A stretch of 64,000 bases of DNA from Brachybacterium sp. FME24 (lineage in GTDB: Bacteria; Actinomycetota; Actinomycetes; Actinomycetales; Dermabacteraceae): NCBI RefSeq assembly GCF_014897705.1, contig NZ_JABUXV010000003.1:124001-188000 (forward strand), given 5' to 3'. How positions within the stretch are numbered: the first letter of the stretch is position 1; each line of letters opens with the position of its first letter. Both the position numbers and the translations under genes were made by a program. Under the pieces are notes generated by a model. That model had not been told where the DNA came from. It did no database searches and was given only the letters and a program-made list of their open reading frames with translations. Positions 16,534 to 23,773 of this stretch are shown in pieces.

Positions 16534-17150
16534 GCGGCTGGTACCTCCAGGACGAGACGGTCGGCGAACAGGTCATGCACGGAGGCATCCAGGGCGGACG
16601 CCTCACCGGGGCCGATGACCCCGGACAGCAACAGGGCGATCAGCACGATCAGTGCGACCGCGATGAGGATCCAGACGAGCCACAGCAGCTGGCGGTTGCC
16701 GGAACGCTCGGGTCGATGCAGCACCTTCCCGTCGAAGCGCGGAGCGGGGCGGGGATCAGGGGCGTCTCCCACCGAGAGCTCCCCGAGCTCGACACCGTCC
16801 TGGTCGCGGTCCACGACCGCGGTCCGGGGCGCGGGGCCCGCGGCCGGGGCCGGCGCGATCGACGCATCGCTCGCGGGCTTCTCGTCGGGGACCGGAGCCA
16901 AGGCCGCCGTGGCCTCGGGATCCGTGGGGTCCTCGCTGAGCTCGATGATGCGCGCGCGACGGCCGAACTTGCGCAGCGTGGGCACGGGGGCCTCGGCCGT
17001 CGGCGGGGCGACGGCGCCGCGCACCCCGGGGACGGGCGCGGGATCGTCGGTGGCCGCGTCGGCGCCGCGGGACTCCAGGGCGGCAGTCTCCTCGGGGCTC
17101 AGTGCACGGGCGCGGCGGCCGCGCCGCGGGGTGGTGTCGGACTCAGTCAT
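16530..17150 (-). CDS. Hypothetical single-pass membrane protein between nadD and rsfS
   Basis: A 206-residue protein I cannot assign to a function. The first 150 residues are low-complexity, rich in Ala, Pro, Arg and Asp, and look disordered; a single transmembrane helix (about residues 152-175, [23 protein letters not shown]) is followed by a 30-residue tail. The start at 17150 has AGGAGG at an ideal distance and overlaps the nadD stop by eight bases. A membrane protein at this place is usual in Micrococcales clusters, suggesting a link to cell growth rather than to NAD synthesis itself. Confidence 0.8.
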   Translation of the reverse strand: MTESDTTPRRGRRARALSPEETAALESRGADAATDDPAPVPGVRGAVAPPTAEAPVPTLRKFGRRARIIELSEDPTDPEATAALAPVPDEKPASDASIAPAPAAGPAPRTAVVDRDQDGVELGELSVGDAPDPRPAPRFDGKVLHRPERSGNRQLLWLVWILIAVALIVLIALLLSGVIGPGEASALDASVHDLFADRLVLEVPAA

Positions 17151-17751
17151 CGCCGTCACCTCCTGTGTAGAGGGCGTACTTGTTGATGTATTGGACGACG
17201 CCATCGGGCACGAGGTACCAGACGGGTTCTCCGGCGGCGACCCGCACGCGACAATCCGAGGAGCTGATCGCCATCGCGGGGACCTCGATGAGGGTGACCC
17301 CGTCCGCCGGCAGCCCGGAGGTGTCGAGCTCGTGGCCGGGACGGGTGACGCCGACGAAGTGCGCCAGGGAGAAGATCTCCGAGGAGTCCTTCCAGGTGAG
17401 GATGGACTGCAGCGCATCGGCACCGGTGATGAAGAAGAGATCCGCATCGGGCTGCTGGCGGTGCAGATCGCGCAGGGTGTCGATCGTGTATGTGGAGCCG
17501 GGGCGGTCGATGTCGACGCGGGAGACGGTGAACACCGGGTTCGCGGCCGTCGCCACCACGGTCATGAGGTACCGGTGCTCGGGGTCGGAGATCTCCCGAT
17601 CGGCCTTCTGCCAGGGGCGTCCGGTGGGGACGAAGACGACCTCGTCCAGACCGAAGACGCTCTGGACCTCACTGGCTGCGACGAGGTGGCCGTGGTGGAT
17701 GGGATCGAAGGTCCCACCCATCACGCCGATCCGGCGTCGCTGCTGCTCCAC
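17143..17751 (-). CDS. nadD: Nicotinate-nucleotide adenylyltransferase NadD
   Basis: A 202-residue nucleotidyltransferase that makes nicotinate adenine dinucleotide from nicotinate mononucleotide and ATP, in NAD synthesis. The ATP-binding motif [12 protein letters not shown] is at residues 12-23 and the second motif [14 protein letters not shown] is near residue 165. [16 protein letters not shown] is also typical. The start codon is GTG at 17751, five bases after the stop of the small membrane-protein gene. It is in the proA - nadD - rsfS minus-strand run. Confidence 0.95.
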   Translation of the reverse strand: MEQQRRRIGVMGGTFDPIHHGHLVAASEVQSVFGLDEVVFVPTGRPWQKADREISDPEHRYLMTVVATAANPVFTVSRVDIDRPGSTYTIDTLRDLHRQQPDADLFFITGADALQSILTWKDSSEIFSLAHFVGVTRPGHELDTSGLPADGVTLIEVPAMAISSSDCRVRVAAGEPVWYLVPDGVVQYINKYALYTGGDGDD

Positions 17752-17756
17752 GTCGA

Positions 17757-17936
17757 TCAGTGATCGCCGTGCTTGTCGGACTCCCCGCGCTTGCGCTGGT
17801 GCGTGCCGCCGGTGAGGTAGGTGATCCCGAGCAGGATCATCATGATGATGAAGACGCCGATACCCACCATCGGCGGGGTGACCCCACCGGTGGCGTGTTC
17901 GCCGGTCTCGGCGAGGATCATGAGCTGGTCGATCAT
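17757..17936 (-). CDS. Small (59-residue) membrane protein upstream of nadD
   Basis: A short gene: ATG at 17936, TGA at 17757-17759. The product starts [17 protein letters not shown], continues with one strongly hydrophobic helix (about residues 23-41, [19 protein letters not shown]), and ends with a charged tail ([14 protein letters not shown]). It has no known motif. The reading frame is open with typical actinobacterial codon use, it is separated from nadD by only five bases, and its stop lies inside the operon, so I believe it is a real small protein. Function unknown. Confidence 0.7.
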   Translation of the reverse strand: MIDQLMILAETGEHATGGVTPPMVGIGVFIIMMILLGITYLTGGTHQRKRGESDKHGDH

Positions 17937-18024
17937 GTTCTGGAGAGCCTTTCCACGAGTGACCGGCCCATCATCCCACAGCGGGGAGCACAGTCACGCC
18001 CGACGGCGTTCGATGGGAGCGCGG

Positions 18025-19320
18025 TCACGGACGCACGTGGCCCTGCCCGACCACGAGCCACTTCCCGGTGGTCATCTCCACCAGGCCCATGGGACCGCGC
18101 GCGTGGAGCTTCTGGGTGGAGATGCCGATCTCCGCCCCGAAGCCGAACTCACCGCCGTCGGAGAAGCGGGTCGAGGCATTGGCCATGACCACCGCAGAAT
18201 CGACCTCTGCGAGGAAGCGCTGCTGGGAGATCAGGTCGCGGGTGAGGATCGACTCGGTGTGCCCGGTGGAGTGCTCGCGGATATGGTCGAGCGCCTCGTC
18301 GAGGTCGTCGACCACCTTCACGGCGAGCTCGAGGGCGAGGTACTCGGTGTCCCAATCCTCGGCGGTCGCGGGAAGCACCTCGGCAGCGGTGCCCGACTCG
18401 GTGAGGATCCTGGCGGACTCCTCGTCGGCGTGGAGGCGCACCCCGGCCTCTGCGAGCGGGGCGGCCAACCGAGGCAGTGCGGTGCCCGCGATGTCGCGGT
18501 GCACGAGCAGGGTCTCCAGCGCGTTGCACACGCCGACCCGGTGGGTCTTGGAGTTGACGACGATCGGTACGGCCTGCTCGAGATCGGCGCTCGCATCGAC
18601 CAGGATGTGGGTCTTCCCGGTACCGGTCTCGATCACCGGGACCAGGGAGTTCTCGACGACTCGACGGATCAGGCCCTCTCCGCCGCGGGGGATCAGCACG
18701 TCGACCAGTCCGCGAGCGCGCATGAGGGCGTCGACGCCCTCGCGGCCGTGCTCGTCGATGCCGACGATCAGGTCCTCGGGCAGGTCGTGCGCGGTGAGCA
18801 CCGAGCGCAGCACTGCGATCAGGGCGGTGTTCGAGTGCAGCGCCGCGGAACCGCCCCGCAGCACCACGGCGTTGCCGGACTTCAGGGCGAGGCCTGCGGC
18901 GTCGACCGTCACGTTGGGACGTGCCTCGTAGACCATGCCGATCACGCCGAGGGGCACGCGCACCTCGCGCAGCTCGAGGCCGTTGCGCAGTACGGAGCCG
19001 CGGATGACCTCACCGACCGGGTCGGGCAGGCCTGCGGCATCGCGCAGCTGCTGGGCGATCGACGAGACCCGCTGCGGGTCCAGGGCCAGGCGGTCCCGCA
19101 GTCCGGCCGCGATGCCCGCGGCGTCGGCGACCTCGAGGTCCCGCGCATTGGCGGCGACGATCTCTTCGGCCCGCACGACCAGGCCATCGGCCATGGCGTG
19201 CAGGACGGCGTCCTTCGTGTCACGGTGCAGACGGGCCAGGCGCGGCTGGGCCTTCTTCGCGGCCCGTGCGGCCTCATGCACGGCCTGCTCGACAGGAGTG
19301 TTCCGGGGTACAGCAGTCAT
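18025..19320 (-). CDS. proA: Glutamate-5-semialdehyde dehydrogenase (gamma-glutamyl phosphate reductase) ProA
   Basis: A 431-residue aldehyde-dehydrogenase-fold enzyme that reduces gamma-glutamyl phosphate with NADPH in proline synthesis. The catalytic cysteine is in [16 protein letters not shown] (about residue 259), and [36 protein letters not shown] is the NADPH-binding half. Length is standard. proB, which supplies its substrate, is 800 bases away on the same strand, separated by an inserted plus-strand DedA gene. Confidence 0.96.
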   Translation of the reverse strand: MTAVPRNTPVEQAVHEAARAAKKAQPRLARLHRDTKDAVLHAMADGLVVRAEEIVAANARDLEVADAAGIAAGLRDRLALDPQRVSSIAQQLRDAAGLPDPVGEVIRGSVLRNGLELREVRVPLGVIGMVYEARPNVTVDAAGLALKSGNAVVLRGGSAALHSNTALIAVLRSVLTAHDLPEDLIVGIDEHGREGVDALMRARGLVDVLIPRGGEGLIRRVVENSLVPVIETGTGKTHILVDASADLEQAVPIVVNSKTHRVGVCNALETLLVHRDIAGTALPRLAAPLAEAGVRLHADEESARILTESGTAAEVLPATAEDWDTEYLALELAVKVVDDLDEALDHIREHSTGHTESILTRDLISQQRFLAEVDSAVVMANASTRFSDGGEFGFGAEIGISTQKLHARGPMGLVEMTTGKWLVVGQGHVRP

Positions 19321-19483
19321 GGGCCGAGTCTACGGGCGCCACGCCCACCCCGACCGGGGCGTCCAGGGGATCCGAGGCTCTCCCCCAGGCAATGTCCTGG
19401 GTGCCCACGTAACGTCACCTCGCCGGGCAGATTCAGCAGATCCACCGGCGCCCTGCCCCCACTCCGAGGAGACGCGACCGCCG

Positions 19484-20119
19484 ATGGACTCCGTGATGCA
19501 CCTGCTCGACGGTGTCATGGCTTCGCCCTGGCTCTATCTGGTCGTCCTCCTGCTGGTCGCGATCGACTCCGTGTTCCCGGTGGTCCCCGGGGAGGCCGCT
19601 GTCATCACCGCCGGCGCCTACGCCGTCGTGCAGGACTCTCCGAGCGCGGTTCTGCTGCTGCTCGTGACCATCACAGGAGCGGTCATCGGAGACCTCACCG
19701 CCCACCACGTGGGGCGCGGTGCCGGGCCGATCGCGCGCCGCCTGCGACGCAGCCGAGCAGGTGATGCGCTCTTCGTCTGGGCCGAGAAAGGCCTCATGAC
19801 CCGGGGAGGGATGATCATCGTCGGCGCCCGGTTCGTCCCGGGTGGTCGCACCGCTCTCTCGATCACCTCGGGCATGATCGGCTACCCGCGCCCCCGTTTC
19901 CTCGCCTTCTCCCTGCTCGCCGGCACCGCATGGGCGCTCTACAACGTCGGGATCGGGATGCTCGGCGGCTTCGCCTTCCGCGATCAGCCGCTGCTGGGCG
20001 TGGTGATCGGAGTCGGTCTCGCCCTCGTGGTGGGAATCGCCCTGGAGCGGGTGCGCAGAGCGCGCGAACGCCGGGCTGCGGACCCGCCGCAGCGCGAGGT
20101 CGTCCACGCCGACCGGTGA
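19484..20119 (+). CDS. DedA family membrane protein
   Basis: A 211-residue DedA/SNARE-associated (VTT) family protein. Key features are the FPVVPGEAAVITAG reentrant segment near residue 28, a G-x-x-x-G-x-x-x-Y/H region at TGAVIGDLTAHHVGRGAG, and the conserved ARFVPGGRTALSITSGMIGY. DedA proteins are now linked to scramblase-type recycling of lipid carriers such as undecaprenyl phosphate. It is the only plus-strand gene within the proB-proA run, so it looks inserted, and it ends four bases before the convergent proB stop. Confidence 0.88.
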   Translation: MDSVMHLLDGVMASPWLYLVVLLLVAIDSVFPVVPGEAAVITAGAYAVVQDSPSAVLLLLVTITGAVIGDLTAHHVGRGAGPIARRLRRSRAGDALFVWAEKGLMTRGGMIIVGARFVPGGRTALSITSGMIGYPRPRFLAFSLLAGTAWALYNVGIGMLGGFAFRDQPLLGVVIGVGLALVVGIALERVRRARERRAADPPQREVVHADR

Positions 20120-20123
20120 GCCC

Positions 20124-21197
20124 TCAGAGCACCACCAGCTGGTCGCGGTGCACCGCAGGCCGACGGAACCGCTCCCCCAGCACCTCGCGCAGCTCGTCGG
20201 AGCCGCGGCCGACCATGGCCCCCAGCTCGTCACTGCTGAAGGAGGTCAGTCCGCGGGCGATGACCCGCCCGTCCGGTGCCGCGATGTCCACCGGGACGCC
20301 GTCCGGGAAGGTGCCTTCGACGCCCGTGATGCCCACTGCGAGCAGGGAGCGCCGATGGCTGAGCACCGCCTGCGCAGCGCCTTCATCGAGCACCAGGGTG
20401 CCCGCGCCGCGGGTCGCGAAACGCAGCCACACCAGTCGCGAACGGCGCCGGCCATGGTGGCCCGGGAAGAAGGTGCCGACGTCCTCCCCTGCGGTCGCGG
20501 CGGCGAACTGCGCCGCCGAGGTCAGCAGCGCAGCGGTACCGGTCGTGGAGGCGAGCTGGGCGGCGGAGAGCTTGGTGACCATCCCGCCCGTGCCGATCTT
20601 CGACCCGATCGACCCGATGCTCACATCACTCAGTCGCGCGGCATCCTCGACCAGGGCGATGCGCCTGGCGCCGGGCTCCTTCGGCGGCGCCGAGTACAGG
20701 GCGTCGACGTCGGTCAGCAGGAACAGCGCATCGGCACCGAGCAGTTGCGCGACCAGTGCCGCGAGACGGTCGTTGTCCCCGAAACGGATTTCATGGGTGG
20801 CGGTGGTGTCGTTCTCGTTGACCACCGGGATCGCACCGAGATCCATCAGCGACTCCAGGGCGCTGCGGACGTTGCGATAGGTCTTCGGGCGGATCACATC
20901 GGACTCCGTGAGCAGCACCTGCCCCGTGATCCTGCCGTGCTCGCCGAAGGCCGACGACCAGGAGGTGGCCAACAGTGCCTGGCCGACGCTCGCGGCGGCC
21001 TGCTGCCGTGAGACCGAGGTGGGCCGTTCGGACAGGCCCAGCGGGCCCAGCGCCGCCGCGATCGCTCCGGAGGAGACGATCACGACCTCGGTGCCGGACC
21101 CGGCGAGGTCCGCGGCGATCGCGGCGATGTCCGCCACGCGGGACTGGTCCAGCCGGCCCCGCTCGTCCGTCAGGCTCGAGGAGCCGATCTTCACCAC
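20124..21197 (-). CDS. proB: Glutamate 5-kinase ProB
   Basis: A 357-residue amino-acid-kinase enzyme that phosphorylates glutamate, the first step of proline synthesis. VKIGSSSLTD is the ATP-binding N-terminus, VIVSSGAIAAALG and INENDTTATHEIRFGDNDRLAALVAQL are kinase motifs, GTGGMVTKLSAAQLA follows, and the last 80 residues are a PUA domain. The start is unclear: the GTG at 21197 gives a protein starting directly at the first strand, without the usual 5-15 residue lead. The frame is open further upstream into the obgE stop but offers only CTG codons there. Confidence 0.92.
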   Translation of the reverse strand: MVKIGSSSLTDERGRLDQSRVADIAAIAADLAGSGTEVVIVSSGAIAAALGPLGLSERPTSVSRQQAAASVGQALLATSWSSAFGEHGRITGQVLLTESDVIRPKTYRNVRSALESLMDLGAIPVVNENDTTATHEIRFGDNDRLAALVAQLLGADALFLLTDVDALYSAPPKEPGARRIALVEDAARLSDVSIGSIGSKIGTGGMVTKLSAAQLASTTGTAALLTSAAQFAAATAGEDVGTFFPGHHGRRRSRLVWLRFATRGAGTLVLDEGAAQAVLSHRRSLLAVGITGVEGTFPDGVPVDIAAPDGRVIARGLTSFSSDELGAMVGRGSDELREVLGERFRRPAVHRDQLVVL

Positions 21198-21289
21198 GAT
21201 CCGGGTCGCCGTGGCCAGATCCTCGCGCCGCGTGATCCGGGCCGGCTGGCGCAGCCCGGCGCCGTGTCCGCTCGATGTGCTCGTCGCGC

Positions 21290-22822
21290 TCAGTGGTCCT
21301 GCCCATCCTTCGAGGGATCGGCCCAGTGGCCGGCGTGACGTTCCGCCTCCATCGCCGCGATGCGGTTCATGCGGGCCTCGGTCCTGGCGCGCTGATCCTC
21401 GCGCTTCTCGTCGCGGGTGGGGCGGTGGTTGTCCTCGACGCGCCGGTCGGAGCCGCGCCCGCCCAGCAGTTCGGCGCCGCCCACCATCGTGGGCTCCCAG
21501 TCGAAGACGACCGCGTCGTTGCCCGGACCGATGAGCACCGTGGAGCCGGCGACCGCGCCCGCCGTGAACAGCTGGCTCTCGACGCCCAGGGTGGCCAGGC
21601 GGTCCGCGAGGAAGCCCACGGCCTCGTCGTTGGCGAAATCTGTCTGGCGCACCCAGCGCTCGGGCTTGTCGCCCTGCACGCGGAAGGCGGTCGCCCCGTC
21701 GAACTGCTCCTTGACCACCCGGAACTCCTGGGCGTCGACCGCCTTCGGAGTGAGGACGATGGGCGCGGTGATCGGCTCGGGCAGCGCGGCGCGTGCCTCC
21801 TCGACCAGGCCGCCGAGCAGGAAGGAGAGCTCACGCAGCCCCTTGTGCGACAGGGCGGAGACGTCGAGCACCGGAACATCGCGCTCGGACAGTCGTGCGC
21901 GCACCATGTCGGCCATGTCGGTGCCATCGGGCAGATCGGTCTTGTTCAGCACGATCACCGTGGGTCGCTCCATGAGCGGCACGCGGGTCTCGGCCTCCTC
22001 GTCAAGGCTGGCGGCGTAGGTGGCGAGCTCGTTCTCGATGGTCTCGAGGTCGCTCAGAGGGTCGCGATCCGACTCCAGAGCGGCAGCATCGAGCACGTGC
22101 ACCAGGACGTGGCAGCGTTCGATGTGACGCAGGAAGTCCAGGCCCAGGCCCTTGCCCTGGCTCGCTCCGGGGATCAGTCCCGGCACATCGGCGACCGTGT
22201 AGCGGAACTCGCCGGCCTCGACCACGCCGAGGTTCGGGACAAGGGTCGTGAACGGGTAGTCGGCGATCTTGGGGCGCGCGGCACTCATCGCGGCGATCAG
22301 CGAGGACTTGCCGGCGCTCGGGTAGCCGACCAGGGCCACGTCCGCCACCGACTTCAGCTCGAGCACGAGAGTACGCTCCTCCCCGGGCTCCCCGAGCAGG
22401 GCGAAGCCGGGCGCCTTGCGCTTCGTGGAGGCCAGCGCGGCGTTGCCGAGGCCGCCGTTGCCGCCGCGAGCTGCCACGAACCGGGTGCCGACGCCGATCA
22501 TGTCGATCAGCACGGTGCCGTCCTCGGCGGTGACCACAGTTCCATCGGGCACGGACAGGACCAGGTCCTCGCCCCGGGCGCCGTGGCGCAGGTCGCCCTT
22601 GCCGAATCCGCCGCTGGTGGCCTTCTGGTGGGGCCGGTGGTGGTAGCTGAGCAACGTGGTCGTGGAGGCGTGGACCTCGAGGATCACGTCACCGCCACGA
22701 CCGCCGTTGGCCCCGTCGGGCCCGGCGAGGGGCTTGAACTTCTCACGCCGGATGGAGGCGGCGCCGTGGCCGCCCGAACCTGCAGCGATCTGCAGCTCAA
22801 CGCGGTCGACGAACGTGGCCAT
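21290..22822 (-). CDS. obgE: GTPase ObgE/CgtA
   Basis: A 510-residue Obg GTPase acting in late 50S ribosome assembly and stress control. The glycine-rich Obg fold (about residues 1-160, [21 protein letters not shown]) precedes the G domain with [10 protein letters not shown] (G1), DVPGLIPGA (G3) and LNKTDL (G4), and then an OCT domain near residues 340-420. The C-terminal extension is charged and typical of actinobacteria. The start at 22822 has GGAGG seven bases upstream. It follows rplU-rpmA in the classic order. Confidence 0.96.
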   Translation of the reverse strand: MATFVDRVELQIAAGSGGHGAASIRREKFKPLAGPDGANGGRGGDVILEVHASTTTLLSYHHRPHQKATSGGFGKGDLRHGARGEDLVLSVPDGTVVTAEDGTVLIDMIGVGTRFVAARGGNGGLGNAALASTKRKAPGFALLGEPGEERTLVLELKSVADVALVGYPSAGKSSLIAAMSAARPKIADYPFTTLVPNLGVVEAGEFRYTVADVPGLIPGASQGKGLGLDFLRHIERCHVLVHVLDAAALESDRDPLSDLETIENELATYAASLDEEAETRVPLMERPTVIVLNKTDLPDGTDMADMVRARLSERDVPVLDVSALSHKGLRELSFLLGGLVEEARAALPEPITAPIVLTPKAVDAQEFRVVKEQFDGATAFRVQGDKPERWVRQTDFANDEAVGFLADRLATLGVESQLFTAGAVAGSTVLIGPGNDAVVFDWEPTMVGGAELLGGRGSDRRVEDNHRPTRDEKREDQRARTEARMNRIAAMEAERHAGHWADPSKDGQDH

Positions 22823-22853
22823 GGGGTTCCTCCAAGGGGTTGAGGTATGCAAC

Positions 22854-22882
22854 GAGGGGCGGAGCAGTCGGCTCCGCCCCTC
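22854..22882 (-). terminator. Hairpin between rpmA and obgE
   Basis: GAGGGGCGGAGC and GCTCCGCCCCTC make a perfect 12-base-pair stem with loop AGTCG. It lies in the 96-base gap between rpmA and obgE on the minus strand, so it probably reduces read-through from the abundant ribosomal protein genes into obgE. No T-tract is present. Confidence 0.7.
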
Positions 22883-22918
22883 GAAGGCAGCTGGTGCCCC
22901 GGTATCCGGGGCGGGTGA

Positions 22919-23173
22919 TCAGACCGTCTCGACGACGTTGACCACGCGACGATCGCGCTTGCGACCGAACTCCACGGTGCCCGCGGTCAGTGCGAACAGC
23001 GTGTCGTCGTTGCCGCGACCCACACCGTCTCCGGGGTGGATGCTGGTGCCACGCTGACGCACGATGATCTCGCCCGCGCCGACGATCTGGCCGCCGAAGC
23101 GCTTGACGCCGAGGCGCTGAGAGTTGGAGTCGCGCCCGTTCTTGGAGGAGCTAACGCCCTTCTTTGATGCCAT
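22919..23173 (-). CDS. rpmA: 50S ribosomal protein bL27
   Basis: An 84-residue bL27. The N-terminus [20 protein letters not shown] is the conserved tail that reaches into the peptidyl-transferase centre, followed by [23 protein letters not shown]. It lacks the cleaved N-terminal extension found in Firmicutes, so no protease processing is needed. It follows rplU by 36 bases and shares its promoter. Confidence 0.98.
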   Translation of the reverse strand: MASKKGVSSSKNGRDSNSQRLGVKRFGGQIVGAGEIIVRQRGTSIHPGDGVGRGNDDTLFALTAGTVEFGRKRDRRVVNVVETV

Positions 23174-23209
23174 CTGGAATCAATCCTTCTCTGTATTCGA
23201 AGGGATCGC

Positions 23210-23518
23210 TCAGGCGATGCCCGTGATCTTCAGCCGGCTGAGCTCCTGGCGGTGGCCCTGGCGCTTCTTGTAACCGGTCTTGTTCTTGTAGCGGAGGATG
23301 CGGATCTTCGGACCACGGAGGTCCTCGACCTTCTCTGCGGACACCTTCACCTTGGCCAGCTCGGCCTGGGCGGAGGTCACCGAATCTCCGTCGACCAGCA
23401 GCACGGGAGCGAGTTCGATGCTGTCGCCCGCCCCGCCTGCCACGCGGTTGATCTCGATGACGTCACCGACCGACACCTTCTCCTGGCGACCGCCTGCGCG
23501 GACGATTGCGTACACCAC
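23210..23518 (-). CDS. rplU: 50S ribosomal protein bL21
   Basis: A 102-residue bL21, a 23S rRNA-binding protein of the large subunit. It begins MVYAIVRAGGRQEKVSVGD, a family signature, and ends with the basic KNKTGYKKRQGHRQ segment that enters the ribosome. It is the first gene of the rplU-rpmA pair and has a 168-base leader after a good promoter. Confidence 0.98.
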   Translation of the reverse strand: MVYAIVRAGGRQEKVSVGDVIEINRVAGGAGDSIELAPVLLVDGDSVTSAQAELAKVKVSAEKVEDLRGPKIRILRYKNKTGYKKRQGHRQELSRLKITGIA

Positions 23519-23692
23519 GTCACTGCTCCATCTTGTAAGTCGATCTGCGTTTCGAGTCGTGCGCCCTGCTCGGTGTCACCACGGACCTGCGACCGTCAAC
23601 CGGTCCTGCTGCCCCGTGGAGCTGCAAGCGGGAGATGCGGTCGCGCGGCAGTCACCGGGAACACGACTGCGGCACGTTTTGCGCCAGGGAAC

Positions 23693-23721
23693 AGCTTACG
23701 ATCCCTGCTACACCGGGTCAA
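23693..23721 (-). promoter_or_regulatory. Strong promoter of rplU-rpmA with long leader
   Basis: On the minus strand TTGACC (23716-23721) and TAAGCT (23693-23698) are separated by exactly 17 bases. The start point would be near 23686, leaving a leader of about 168 bases before the rplU start at 23518. Apart from this promoter I see no gene between 23519 and 23773. Confidence 0.75.
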
Positions 23722-23773
23722 CCACCACAGGCGGTGCGACCTGCGAGAACGCGGTCACACACTGTGGAACGCA

